Part shown: positions 18,995 to 27,374 of the stretch, in pieces
Layout of the letters: each line of letters starts with the position of its first letter
Position numbering within the stretch: position 1 is the stretch's first letter
Assembly: GCF_001665395.1 (NCBI RefSeq)
Contig: NZ_LZSG01000032.1
Coordinates: 1 to 64,000, forward strand
Length of the DNA: 64,000 nt
From: Mycobacterium sp. 1164966.3
Lineage (GTDB): Bacteria; Actinomycetota; Actinomycetes; Mycobacteriales; Mycobacteriaceae
Direction of reading: 5' to 3'
The notes under the pieces: generated by a model
What the model was told of the DNA's origin: nothing
What the model saw: the letters and a program-made list of their open reading frames with translations, nothing else
The model's database searches: none
Translations under genes and position numbers: made by a program

Positions 18995-19327
18995 TCAATG
19001 GACGTGTGGCCAGGGCTCGCCAACCGGCCAGCGGCACCGGTCAGCGCGACTGATCATGGACTCCAGCTCGGCGAGCAGGTCGCCGAAGAAGGCCCGCAAC
19101 TCCTTACGGTTCTTCGGCCAGTCCGCGGAGAAGGACATCCAGGCGTCGGGCCCGGATTGGCCGCGCGGCGGAACCGGATCACCGACCGCGCCGCTCGCAC
19201 CGTCTGTGCCGACGATGCACCAGTCGTAGTCGTCACCGCGCCGCGCCAGATACACGACATCATCGCGAGCGGGGCGGTTCGCCTCGATCAGAGCCTCGAA
19301 CGAGGCGAATAACTCTTCGACATTCAC
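18995..19327 (-). CDS. hypothetical protein next to the hydrogenase genes
   Basis: 110 aa. I do not recognise a family. It is acidic and Trp-rich (DDYDWCIVG, AWMSFSADW, CRWPVGEPWPHVH), with a helical segment KELRAFFGDLLAELESMI. No signal peptide or TM segment. It precedes the Cas4/RecB-like gene by 21 bp on the same strand, so the two form an operon, and its start is 90 bp from hypA on the opposite strand, giving a shared divergent promoter. It is probably an accessory of the island. Confidence 0.6.
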   Translation of the reverse strand: MNVEELFASFEALIEANRPARDDVVYLARRGDDYDWCIVGTDGASGAVGDPVPPRGQSGPDAWMSFSADWPKNRKELRAFFGDLLAELESMISRADRCRWPVGEPWPHVH

Positions 19328-19417
19328 AATGCGCCTCGTGGAATCAAGCGTAGCGCCGATTCGGGTGTAGAAAAGTGCTCATGGGCCTCTCCCGCGAGCG
19401 GATCCCGGTGACCGGCA

Positions 19418-19753
19418 GTGCATGAATTGTCGCTGTGCGAAGCGATCGCCGGTGTGGTCAAGGCACACGCCGACGGACGCCACGTCGAGGTCGTCCGGGT
19501 CCGGATCGGCGCGCTGCGCCAAGTAGTGCCGGAATCGCTGTCGTTCTGCTGGACCCTGGTCCGGGATTCCGAGAGCATGCCCGACGCGGAGCTCGAACTC
19601 GAGTGCGTCACAGCCGAGGTGAAGTGCCGGTCCTGCGGCGGGCAATCGGAGATCGCCTCGGCGTGGTCGATCTGGTGCCCGCAGTGTGACAGCACCGATG
19701 TCGAGGTGCTGCGCGGCAACGAATTTTTGGTGACGTCGATGGACGTCTCATGA
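19418..19753 (+). CDS. hypA: hydrogenase nickel incorporation protein HypA
   Basis: 111 aa. The GTG at 19418 places the invariant His2 and Glu3 (MHELSLCEAI) at the nickel-binding N-terminus. The zinc site is CRSCGG (about 70-75) and CPQCD (about 87-91), two CxxC motifs. It hands nickel to the hydrogenase large subunit together with HypB. It is the first gene of the plus-strand hyp/hhy cluster and is followed 28 bp later by hypB. Confidence 0.95.
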   Translation: MHELSLCEAIAGVVKAHADGRHVEVVRVRIGALRQVVPESLSFCWTLVRDSESMPDAELELECVTAEVKCRSCGGQSEIASAWSIWCPQCDSTDVEVLRGNEFLVTSMDVS

Positions 19754-19781
19754 AAGGTGGTCATTGTGAACAGGTTTGAGC

Positions 19782-20564
19782 ATGGGTAGGTTCCATCGAC
19801 ACGACGACGGCACCGTGCACAGTCACGAACATGAACACGATCATGACCATGACCGTGGGGATCACGGTGACTTTGACGGCTATGAGACCGGAAACCAGCG
19901 GATCGACGTGCTGGAGTCGATCTTCGCGGAGAATGACTTCCGCGCCAATATCAACCGAGCGGCGTTCGAGAGCAACGGGATCCGCGCGCTCAATCTAATG
20001 AGCTCGCCCGGCTCCGGTAAGACGACGGTGCTGCAGGCCACCCTCGACGCGCTGGCCCGCGAGTTCGCGATTGGGGTGATCGAAGGCGACATCGCCACTG
20101 ACCTGGACGCCGCCAAGCTCAGCGGCCGCGGCGCTCAGGTGTCTCTGCTCAACACCAGCAATGGGTTTGGCGGCGAGTGCCATCTCGACGCACCGATGAT
20201 CAACCGTGCGCTACCGGGACTCGACCTGCCCGCACTGGACCTGGTGATCATCGAAAACGTGGGCAACCTGGTCTGCCCGGCGGAGTTCGACGTCGGCGAG
20301 CACGCGAAGGCGATGGTCTACTCCGTCACCGAGGGCGAGGACAAGCCGCTGAAGTACCCGGTCATGTTTCGATCGGTGGATTTGGTGTTGCTCAACAAAA
20401 TTGACCTGGTGCCCCATCTGGACGTCGACGTCGACCGCTACATCGCGCATGTGCGCGAAGTCAATGCGTCCGCGACGATCCTGCCGGTCAGCGCGCGCAC
20501 CGGCGCCGGCATGGATGCCTGGTTCGGCTGGCTACGGAGGTTCACCCAAGGTCCGCATGACTAG
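19782..20564 (+). CDS. hypB: hydrogenase nickel incorporation GTPase HypB
   Basis: 260 aa from the ATG at 19782 (MGRFHRHDDGTVHSH); a TTG two codons upstream is less likely. The His-rich N-terminus (about residues 5-28, many His/Asp) can store nickel. G-domain: P-loop SSPGSGKTT, then EGDIATDLDA, VGNLVCPAEFDVGE with the metal-binding Cys/His region, and the guanine-specificity NKID. It provides GTP-driven nickel insertion with HypA. Confidence 0.95.
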   Translation: MGRFHRHDDGTVHSHEHEHDHDHDRGDHGDFDGYETGNQRIDVLESIFAENDFRANINRAAFESNGIRALNLMSSPGSGKTTVLQATLDALAREFAIGVIEGDIATDLDAAKLSGRGAQVSLLNTSNGFGGECHLDAPMINRALPGLDLPALDLVIIENVGNLVCPAEFDVGEHAKAMVYSVTEGEDKPLKYPVMFRSVDLVLLNKIDLVPHLDVDVDRYIAHVREVNASATILPVSARTGAGMDAWFGWLRRFTQGPHD

Positions 20565-20775
20565 TTCAACCGAACTCCTCCCGACCTTTTTGCAAATGAC
20601 TTGCAAGACAATGAAACCCGATAGGCCAGCTACATTTTTCGGCCGGCCGCGGACCTCTGATAACGATTGACAACGCTCGTTAGCGGGGGTAGACCCAGAA
20701 ACAGCGCTGCGCAAGTGGGCCGACGGTCGACTCCGGTAGCGCAAGGGGCGTCAGCCCGCCCCGGAAAGCTGCATC
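20565..20775 (+). promoter_or_regulatory. hydrogenase promoter region with Nur-box-like palindrome
   Basis: 211 bp between hypB and hhyS. A perfect TTGCAA-ATGAC-TTGCAA lies at 20590-20606 (TGCAA-N5-TTGCA at 20591-20605). A plausible promoter, TTGACA (20667-20672), 17 nt, TAGACC (20690-20695), lies downstream. The palindrome centre is about 70 bp upstream of that -35, so if this promoter is right the box is not placed for simple steric repression. hhyS has GGAAAG before its ATG. Confidence 0.6.
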
Positions 20776-21831
20776 ATGCCAACGGAAGCAGCAGTCAAAG
20801 CGGAAGAAACGTTGATCCATGTTCTCTGGATCAACGCAGGTCTCAGTTGTGATGGCGACTCGGTGGCGTTGACTGCCGCCACCCAACCCAGCGTCGAGGA
20901 GATTGCATTAGGCGCGCTCCCCGGCCTGCCACAGGTCGCCGTCCACTGGCCCTTGATCGACTTCGAATGCGGACCCACAGGAGGAGCGGACGACTTCCTC
21001 GAATGGTTCTTCAAAGCCGATCGCGGCGAGCTGGAACCCTTTGTGCTGGTCGTCGAAGGGTCCATTCCCAACGAGAAGATCAAGGAAGAGGGCTACTGGT
21101 GCGGGTTCGGCAACGACCCGGCAACCAATCAGCCGATGACCACCAGCGAGTGGCTCGACCGGTTGACGCCTAAAGCCACCGCGGTCGTCGCGGTGGGGAC
21201 CTGCGCCACCTACGGCGGCATCCACGCGATGGCCGGCAACCCCACCGGGGCGATGGGTGTGCCGGATTACCTCGGCTGGGATTGGAAGAGCAAGGCTGGA
21301 ATCCCGATCGTCTGCGTCCCGGGCTGCCCGATTCATCCGGACAACCTCTCCGAGACGCTGACCTACCTGCTCTACATGGCGACCGGCCAGGCGCCGATGA
21401 TTCCGCTCGACGACGCGCTGCGCCCCAGCTGGTTGTTCGGCGCCACCGTGCACGAAGGCTGCGACCGGGCCGGCTACTACGAGCAGGGTGATTTCGCCAC
21501 CGAGTACGGTTCGCCGAAATGCATTGTCAAACTTGGTTGTTGGGGCCCGGTTGTCAAGTGCAACGTGCCCAAGCGCGGGTGGATCAACGGCATCGGCGGT
21601 TGCCCGAACGTCGGCGGCATCTGCATCGGGTGCACGATGCCCGGCTTCCCGGACAAGTTCATGCCGTTCATGGACGAGCCGCCGGGCGGCAAGGTGTCGA
21701 CAACCGCGTCGGGTCTGTACGGCTCGGTGATTCGCAACCTGAGGGGGATCACCAACCGGACCCTGGACAAGGAGCCGAGCTGGCGCCGTAAGGGCACCAA
21801 ACTCGAAAGCGGAGCCCGCCGCACCTGGTAG
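20776..21831 (+). CDS. hhyS: [NiFe]-hydrogenase small subunit, group 1h (actinobacterial) type
   Basis: 351 aa. It carries the electron-transfer Fe-S clusters. In the proximal-cluster motif the usual CxxC is C25-D26-G27-D28 (GLSCDGDSV). An Asp ligand here is the hallmark of the Ralstonia actinobacterial-type (group 1h) enzyme. The other proximal Cys are in VGTCATYGG and PGCPIHPDN. Medial/distal ligands are in HEGCDRAG, KCIVKLGCWGP, and the Cys-rich NGIGGCPNVGGICIGCTMPG. There is no twin-arginine leader, so the enzyme is not exported by Tat on this subunit. The family oxidises atmospheric H2 and feeds the respiratory chain during persistence. Confidence 0.95.
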   Translation: MPTEAAVKAEETLIHVLWINAGLSCDGDSVALTAATQPSVEEIALGALPGLPQVAVHWPLIDFECGPTGGADDFLEWFFKADRGELEPFVLVVEGSIPNEKIKEEGYWCGFGNDPATNQPMTTSEWLDRLTPKATAVVAVGTCATYGGIHAMAGNPTGAMGVPDYLGWDWKSKAGIPIVCVPGCPIHPDNLSETLTYLLYMATGQAPMIPLDDALRPSWLFGATVHEGCDRAGYYEQGDFATEYGSPKCIVKLGCWGPVVKCNVPKRGWINGIGGCPNVGGICIGCTMPGFPDKFMPFMDEPPGGKVSTTASGLYGSVIRNLRGITNRTLDKEPSWRRKGTKLESGARRTW

Positions 21832-21906
21832 CCCACGCCGCTCCATTCTCACCAGACTCGTTCAAGACAAAGCCCCTTGGGCACAGAGCAAGAGAGTAAT
21901 AGTTCG

Positions 21907-23706
21907 ATGACAACCATCATTCCGGAGCCGACGGCATCCAAGCGGGAACCCGGCCAACTCGTCGAAATGGCCTGGGACCCGATCACCAGGATCGTGGGCA
22001 GCCTCGGCATTTACACCAAGATCGATTTCGAGAACAAAGAAGTCGTCGAGTGCCACAGCACGTCGTCGATCTTCCGCGGTTACTCGATCTTCATGAAGGG
22101 CAAGGACCCGCGCGACGCTCACTTCATCACCAGCCGCATCTGCGGCATCTGCGGCGACAACCACGCCACCTGTTCGTGCTACACGCAGAACATGGCCTAC
22201 GGCGTCAAGCCGCCGCACCTCGGTGAGTGGATCGTCAACCTCGGCGAGGCCGCGGAATACATGTTCGACCACAACATCTTCCAGGAGAACCTGGTCGGTG
22301 TCGACTTCTGCGAAAAGATGGTCTCCGAGACCAACCCCGGTGTGCTGGCCAAGGCCGAAAACACCGCGGCGCCGCATGCCGACGCGCACGGCTACAAGAC
22401 CATCGCCGACATCATGCGCTCGCTCAACCCATTCAGCGGCGAGTTCTACCGGGAGGCGCTGCAAGTCAGCCGCTGGACGCGAGAGATGTTCTGCCTCATG
22501 GAAGGTCGCCACGTGCACCCGTCCACGCTGTACCCCGGCGGAGTCGGCACCGTCGCGACCGTCCAGTTGATGACCGACTACATGACCCGGCTGATGCGGT
22601 ACGTGGAGTTCATGAAGAAGGTCGTCCCCATGCACGACGACTTGTTCGACTTCTTCTACGAGGCTCTGCCCGGTTACGAGAAGGTCGGTTTGCGGCGCAC
22701 GCTACTCGGCTGCTGGGGCTCCTTCCAGGATCCCGAGGTCTGCAACTTCGCATACAAGGACATGGAGCGCTGGGGCAACGCGATGTTCGTCACCCCCGGC
22801 GTGGTGGTGGACGGCAAGCTGGTCACCCACTCGCTGGTGGATATCAACCTCGGCATCCGAATCCTGTTGGGCAGTTCGTATTACGACGACTGGACCGACC
22901 AGGAGATGTTCGTCAAGACCGACCCGCTGGGCAACCAGGTGGACCGGCGGCACCCGTGGAACCAGCACACCAACCCGCACCCGCAGAAACGGGACATGGA
23001 CGGTGGCAAGTACAGCTGGGTCATGTCGCCGCGCTGGTTCGACGGCACGGACCACCTGGCGCTGGACACCGGCGGCGGCCCGCTGGCCCGACTGTGGGCG
23101 ACCGCGCTGGCCGGCCTGGTCGACATCGGATACGTCAAGGCGACCGGTTCCAGCGTGCAGATCAACCTGCCCAAGACTGTGTTGAAGGGTCCGGTGGAAT
23201 TGGAGTGGAAGATCCCCCAACACGGCAGCAACACCATCGAACGCGACCGGGCGCGGACGTACTTCCAGGCCTACGCGGCGGCATGCGCGCTGCACTTCGC
23301 CGAGAAGGCATTGGAGGAAATCCGCGCTGGGCGCACCAAGACCTGGGAGAAGTTCGAGGTGCCCGACGAAGCCATCGGCTGCGGGTTCACCGAAGCGGTC
23401 CGCGGCGTGCTGAGTCACCACATGGTGATCCGGGACGGCAAGATCGCCAACTACCATCCGTACCCACCAACCCCGTGGAACGCGAACCCGCGTGACAGCT
23501 ACGGCACGCCGGGCCCTTACGAGGATGCGGTCCAGGGCCAACCGATATTCGAGGAGAACGATCGGGAGAATTTCAAGGGCATCGACGTCATGCGCACGGT
23601 GCGCAGCTTCGACCCGTGTCTGCCCTGCGGTGTGCACATGTACCTGGGCAAGGGCAAGACGCTGGAGAGACTGCACACCCCGACTCAGTCGCCTGTCGAG
23701 GAGTGA
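21907..23706 (+). CDS. hhyL: [NiFe]-hydrogenase large subunit, group 1h type
   Basis: 599 aa from the ATG at 21907. The two nickel-binding motifs are complete: L1 SRICGICGDNH (C79, C82, H86) and L2 DPCLPCGVH (C571, C574, H577). The last 22 residues, after H577, are the C-terminal peptide expected to be cut by the maturation protease once nickel is inserted. It is the H2-splitting subunit with the Ni-Fe(CN)2CO site. hhyS-hhyL are separated by 75 bp. No membrane anchor or cytochrome b gene follows, as is typical of this group. Confidence 0.96.
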   Translation: MTTIIPEPTASKREPGQLVEMAWDPITRIVGSLGIYTKIDFENKEVVECHSTSSIFRGYSIFMKGKDPRDAHFITSRICGICGDNHATCSCYTQNMAYGVKPPHLGEWIVNLGEAAEYMFDHNIFQENLVGVDFCEKMVSETNPGVLAKAENTAAPHADAHGYKTIADIMRSLNPFSGEFYREALQVSRWTREMFCLMEGRHVHPSTLYPGGVGTVATVQLMTDYMTRLMRYVEFMKKVVPMHDDLFDFFYEALPGYEKVGLRRTLLGCWGSFQDPEVCNFAYKDMERWGNAMFVTPGVVVDGKLVTHSLVDINLGIRILLGSSYYDDWTDQEMFVKTDPLGNQVDRRHPWNQHTNPHPQKRDMDGGKYSWVMSPRWFDGTDHLALDTGGGPLARLWATALAGLVDIGYVKATGSSVQINLPKTVLKGPVELEWKIPQHGSNTIERDRARTYFQAYAAACALHFAEKALEEIRAGRTKTWEKFEVPDEAIGCGFTEAVRGVLSHHMVIRDGKIANYHPYPPTPWNANPRDSYGTPGPYEDAVQGQPIFEENDRENFKGIDVMRTVRSFDPCLPCGVHMYLGKGKTLERLHTPTQSPVEE

Positions 23707-23709
23707 CTG

Positions 23710-24597
23710 ATGGCGGATCGCCCGGAAGGCCCTGGCACGCAATGGCGTACGGCGGGCGATCGGATCCAGACTCTGCTGGATTCCTGCGCGGCCGGAGGTG
23801 CGACCGCGTACGAACGCGCCCAGGAACTGGTCCGGGAGGTGGTCGGGCTGTACGGGGCCGGGCTGGAACGGATCATGCAGCTCGCCGCCGAAACATCAAG
23901 TCCTGATGGAGGATTGGCCGAGCGGCTGGCCACCGACGACCTGGTGGCCAGCCTGCTCCTGGTGCACGGGCTGCACCCGCACGATGTGCACCGTCGGGTG
24001 TCCGATGCGCTGGATAGGGTGCGGCCCTACCTGGGTTCGCACGGTGGCGATGTGGACCTGCGCGAGATAACGGACGACGGCGTCGCGCGGTTGGCATTCA
24101 CGGGTAGCTGCAAGAGCTGCCCGTCGTCAGCCGTGACGCTGGAGCTGGCCGTGCAGGACGCGGTCCGGGCGGCGGCGCCGGAGATCTCCTCGATCGAGGT
24201 GGTGGCCGCGACGCCCGCAGGCATCATCCCGACGGAATCGCTGTTGGCACCGCTACGTTCGAACGGTCACGTCAGGTGGTACCCGGTGCCGGAGGTGGCC
24301 GGGTTGAAGGCCGGTGAGGTCGGCGGCTTTCTGGTCGCGGAGACGACGATGCTGGCGTGCCGGGTAGGTGACCAGACTTTGGCCTACCGCGACCACTGTC
24401 CGATCTGCCAAGACTCGCTGGCCGGTGCGCAACTGCGCGAGGCGCTGCTGCGCTGCCCGCGTTGCCAGACGGATTTCGACGTCGTGCATGCGGGTGCGGG
24501 TCCGAACGGGGTTCACCTCGAGCCGCTGCCGCTGCTAACTCGTGACGACGTGCTGTCGGTGGCGCTGCAGAGCGAAGGCACGAGGGTGCCGGCATGA
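23710..24597 (+). CDS. NifU-domain protein fused to a four-Cys ribbon/Rieske-like domain (hydrogenase accessory)
   Basis: 295 aa. An N-terminal helical part (about 1-100) is followed by a NifU C-terminal-type scaffold domain (about 95-165: VRPYLGSHGGDVDLREI and the CxxC GSCKSCPSSAVTLE). The last 110 residues look like a Rieske fold, but the ligands are CPIC-x15-CPRC instead of CxH/CxxH, so it would bind a rubredoxin-type iron, zinc or an all-Cys cluster. It follows hhyL by 3 bp. Such NifU-Rieske proteins accompany group 1h hydrogenases and may deliver Fe-S clusters or carry electrons; which one is not known. Confidence 0.75.
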   Translation: MADRPEGPGTQWRTAGDRIQTLLDSCAAGGATAYERAQELVREVVGLYGAGLERIMQLAAETSSPDGGLAERLATDDLVASLLLVHGLHPHDVHRRVSDALDRVRPYLGSHGGDVDLREITDDGVARLAFTGSCKSCPSSAVTLELAVQDAVRAAAPEISSIEVVAATPAGIIPTESLLAPLRSNGHVRWYPVPEVAGLKAGEVGGFLVAETTMLACRVGDQTLAYRDHCPICQDSLAGAQLREALLRCPRCQTDFDVVHAGAGPNGVHLEPLPLLTRDDVLSVALQSEGTRVPA

Positions 24598-25241
24598 CCA
24601 GTCCTTACGATGTGCTCACCCGCATTACCAGCAACCGGCAGCCCGCCGACCCGGCCGGCGAGCGGTGTGAAATGTGCTCCGAGCCGATCGCCGAGGAGCA
24701 TCAGCACGTCGTCAATGTCGCAGGCCGCCAATTGATGTGCGTCTGCCGCGCCTGCTACCTGCTGTTCACCGACTCACACGCCGAACTGCGCTACCGGGCG
24801 GTGCCCGACCGGTACCTGGCGTTCCCGGATTTCGCGCTCGACCGTCGCGCATGGGAGGCACTGCAGATTCCGGTCGGCGTCGCATTCTTCTTCACTAACT
24901 CGGCGCTGGGCCGAACCGTCGCCTTCTATCCCGGACCGGCCGGGGCATGCGAATCCGAACTGGACTTGGACTACTGGAACACGCTGCGCGGCAAAGACTC
25001 TCGAACCGACCTATTGGCCGACGATGTGGAGGCGTTGCTGGTCCGGGTGCCCGAGGGCGATGAATTGGCCCAACCGCAGACATATCTCGTCCCGATCGAC
25101 GTGTGCTACGAGTTTGTGGGACGGCTGCGCATGCTGTGGCGGGGCTTCGACGGCGGACAGGAGGCCCGGGAGTTCATCGACGACTTCTTCACCCAGGTCG
25201 CGGCGCGCGCGGCGCGGACGCACCCGGAGGCGCCGCGATGA
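24594..25241 (+). CDS. DUF5947-type hydrogenase accessory protein
   Basis: 215 aa, overlapping the previous gene by 4 nt (ATGA). An N-terminal zinc-ribbon-like pair CEMC (about 25-28) and CVCRAC (about 49-54) precedes a globular domain with YRAVPDRYLAFPDF and ALQIPVGVAFFF. It matches the DUF5947 proteins that I recall from actinobacterial group 1h hydrogenase clusters. No enzyme motif is visible. Given its position between a NifU-type gene and DUF6084, it probably helps assembly or electron transfer; function unproven. Confidence 0.65.
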   Translation: MTSPYDVLTRITSNRQPADPAGERCEMCSEPIAEEHQHVVNVAGRQLMCVCRACYLLFTDSHAELRYRAVPDRYLAFPDFALDRRAWEALQIPVGVAFFFTNSALGRTVAFYPGPAGACESELDLDYWNTLRGKDSRTDLLADDVEALLVRVPEGDELAQPQTYLVPIDVCYEFVGRLRMLWRGFDGGQEAREFIDDFFTQVAARAARTHPEAPR

Positions 25242-25894
25242 CGCAGCCAATCGAGTTGAGCTTCACTGTTCTGGACGTAGCGCCCGAACCGTATACCGTC
25301 ACCCCGGTCCTCACCGCCCGCATCGGTGTCGCTACGAACAGTGACGATCCGGTGCACGCGATCGCGCTGCGCTGCCAGGTCCGTATCGAACCGCTGCGTC
25401 GTTCCTACTCCGACGACGAAGCCGCCGGGTTGATTGACCTGTTCGGCCCCCGCCAGCGCTGGGCGACCACCCAACGCACCTTCCTCTGGCAGCACTGCAG
25501 CGCGATGGTGCCGGGGTTCGCCGGCAACACCACGGTGGGGCTCTCGCTGGACTGCACCTACGACTTCGAGGTTGCCGCTGCCAAGTATCTGCACGCGCTA
25601 CGCGACGGCTCCTTGCCGCTTCAATTCCTGTTCAGCGGGACAGTTTTCGTCAAATCCGAACGCGGCTTCTCGGTCCAGCAGGTGTCCTGGGACTGCGAGG
25701 ACCGTTACGACATGCCGGTCAGCGCGTGGCGGGACCTGATCGCCCAGCACTATCCGAACACCGGTTGGATGCGCCTGAACCACGACACCATCGCCGCGCT
25801 CTCCCGTTACAAGTCGGCACGCGGGATGCTGGACCTCGACCATGCGGTCACCACGCTGATAGCCGAATCCTCCGAGCGGGAGGGCGCCCAGTGA
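25238..25894 (+). CDS. DUF6084-type hydrogenase accessory protein
   Basis: 218 aa, overlapping its neighbours by 4 nt on each side (ATGA, GTGA). It is predicted beta-rich, with two similar halves (LSFTVLDVAPEPYTVTPVLTARIG; LSLDCTYDFEVAAAKYLHAL), and has conserved aromatic/acidic patches but no metal motif or signal peptide. I place it in DUF6084, a family known to me only from group 1h hydrogenase operons. Structural or assembly role inferred from location alone. Confidence 0.65.
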   Translation: MTQPIELSFTVLDVAPEPYTVTPVLTARIGVATNSDDPVHAIALRCQVRIEPLRRSYSDDEAAGLIDLFGPRQRWATTQRTFLWQHCSAMVPGFAGNTTVGLSLDCTYDFEVAAAKYLHALRDGSLPLQFLFSGTVFVKSERGFSVQQVSWDCEDRYDMPVSAWRDLIAQHYPNTGWMRLNHDTIAALSRYKSARGMLDLDHAVTTLIAESSEREGAQ

Positions 25895-27252
25895 CACCCG
25901 CGTCATCAACTTGGGACCGCGTCCGCGCCGTCGCCGACGCCGTGCTGTACGAGGGCTATCTGCTCTACCCTTACCGGGGAACCTCGAGCAAGAACCAATC
26001 TCGTTGGCAGTTCGGCGTTCTGGGACCGCCCGGCGCTGCCGCTACCGGCCTGGGCGAAGACCACACGCTGGCCGCACAGTTCCTGGTCGACGGCGCCCAG
26101 GCGATCGCCCTGGCGGTGCGGTTCCTGCAGTTGCAGCACCGCCGCGCGGAACGCGAATTCCCAGAAGGCCCGGTCATGTTCGTCCCTGTCGACGAGCTGA
26201 CCACCGCATCGGGGTCATGGCTGACCTGGGATGAGGCGGTCGAACGTGAACTGTCCTTCGGTCCGCTGGCATTCGACGAGCCCGGACAGCGCTGGACGCT
26301 GCCGGTGACCGCTCCGGCAGACACCGAGATCGAGCCGGTCGACGGCGGCCGCCTGGTCCGCGAGCGGCAGGAAGTGCTTGGCGAGCTGACCGTATCCACC
26401 GAGCCCGACGGCAGCCTGCTACGAGTCTCGGCACGACTGACCAACGTCGGCGAGCCCGCACGCGATAAGAACGAGGCGATTGCGCGTTCACTGATCGGCG
26501 CTCACATCATCGCCGAAGTCGTTGGTGGACAATTCATATCGATGATCGATCCACCGCCCGCCGCGGCCGGCGCGGTGTCCCGTTGCAGCCACCACCGGTG
26601 CTTCCCGGTGCTGGCCGGCCCGCTTGGAGTCCAAGACATCCTGCTGATTTCGCCCATCATTCTCTACGATCATCCTGAAGTCGCCGAACAGAGCAATACC
26701 GCGCTGTATGACTGCACGGAGATCGACGAAATACTCACCCTGCGGGTGATGACGATGACCGACGAGGAGAAGGCGCAAGCCCGCGCCACCGATCCGCGGG
26801 CCGCGCAAATCATCGACCAGTGTGACGCCATGTCGCCCGAAGCGATGGCGCGGCTGCACGGTGTGCTCAGGGATCCGCACCATGCCGCGGGTCTGGTCCC
26901 GGAGATTCCGGAGGGAGTCGACTGGTGGGATCCGCTGGCCGACAATGCCGTTCGGCCGGAAATCGACGCCGTGCTGGTGAACGGTAAAGCGGTCGCCCGG
27001 GGCAGCCGGGTCATATTGCGGCCGCGGCGAAATGCCGACGCTCAAGACATCTTCGTCGCCGGCAAAACGGCCATCGTCACGTCCGTCCACGAGGACGTCG
27101 AAGGTGAAAAACATGTCGGTGTGGTGGTGGAGGACGACCCGGCCGCCGACCTGCACGACTGGTATGGCCGCTACCTGTACTTCTCACCCGACGAAATAGA
27201 GCCTTTGACAGGACGGGAAACAACCGAAAGGGATGCGACATGGAAGTCTTAG
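25891..27252 (+). CDS. hydrogenase-cluster conserved hypothetical protein
   Basis: 453 aa, GTG start overlapping the previous stop (GTGA). N-terminus WDRVRAVADAVLYEGYLLYPYRG; middle section with NVGEPARDKNEAIARSLIGAHII and CSHHRCFPVL; C-terminal part NGKAVARGSRVILRPR with a small beta-barrel-like segment. No TM helix or signal peptide. Homologues are found, as far as I know, only in group 1h hydrogenase loci, always near hhyL. Its role is unknown. The last codons overlap the start of the next small gene. Confidence 0.65.
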   Translation: MTPASSTWDRVRAVADAVLYEGYLLYPYRGTSSKNQSRWQFGVLGPPGAAATGLGEDHTLAAQFLVDGAQAIALAVRFLQLQHRRAEREFPEGPVMFVPVDELTTASGSWLTWDEAVERELSFGPLAFDEPGQRWTLPVTAPADTEIEPVDGGRLVRERQEVLGELTVSTEPDGSLLRVSARLTNVGEPARDKNEAIARSLIGAHIIAEVVGGQFISMIDPPPAAAGAVSRCSHHRCFPVLAGPLGVQDILLISPIILYDHPEVAEQSNTALYDCTEIDEILTLRVMTMTDEEKAQARATDPRAAQIIDQCDAMSPEAMARLHGVLRDPHHAAGLVPEIPEGVDWWDPLADNAVRPEIDAVLVNGKAVARGSRVILRPRRNADAQDIFVAGKTAIVTSVHEDVEGEKHVGVVVEDDPAADLHDWYGRYLYFSPDEIEPLTGRETTERDATWKS

Positions 27253-27359
27253 GTTGGGTGTTCGTTGCCCTCATGGCGATCGTGGTACTGGCAGCGGTGG
27301 CGATGGGACTGGTGTCGTTGCCTGACGCTAAACGCTATCTCAGGCTGAGGCGCATGTAG
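27240..27359 (+). CDS. 39-aa single-span membrane protein (DUF6893-like) in the hydrogenase operon
   Basis: Starts at the ATG at 27240 with AAAGGG upstream and overlaps the end of the previous gene by 13 nt. It encodes MEVLGWVFVALMAIVVLAAV, a single TM helix, followed by SLPDAKRYLRLRRM, a basic cytosolic tail. Small TM proteins of this kind (DUF6893 as I recall) occur at this place in group 1h loci. It could tether the soluble hydrogenase or an assembly factor to the membrane, which would help transfer electrons to menaquinone; this is inference. Confidence 0.7.
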   Translation: MEVLGWVFVALMAIVVLAAVAMGLVSLPDAKRYLRLRRM

Positions 27360-27374
27360 CTGGGTAACCAGCCC

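Noticed and set aside
20776..20880. Tat signal peptide on the small subunit
   Set aside because: There is no RRxFxK and no hydrophobic N-terminal segment; the sequence starts directly with the catalytic domain.
20776..23706. Group 2a (Huc-type) hydrogenase
   Set aside because: The CxxD in the small subunit and the NifU/DUF5947/DUF6084/DUF6893-type accessory genes point to group 1h. Not tested by a tree.
22227..23742. Alternative frames of 346-422 aa inside hhyL
   Set aside because: They are frame shadows of the large subunit gene, whose L1 and L2 motifs are clear.
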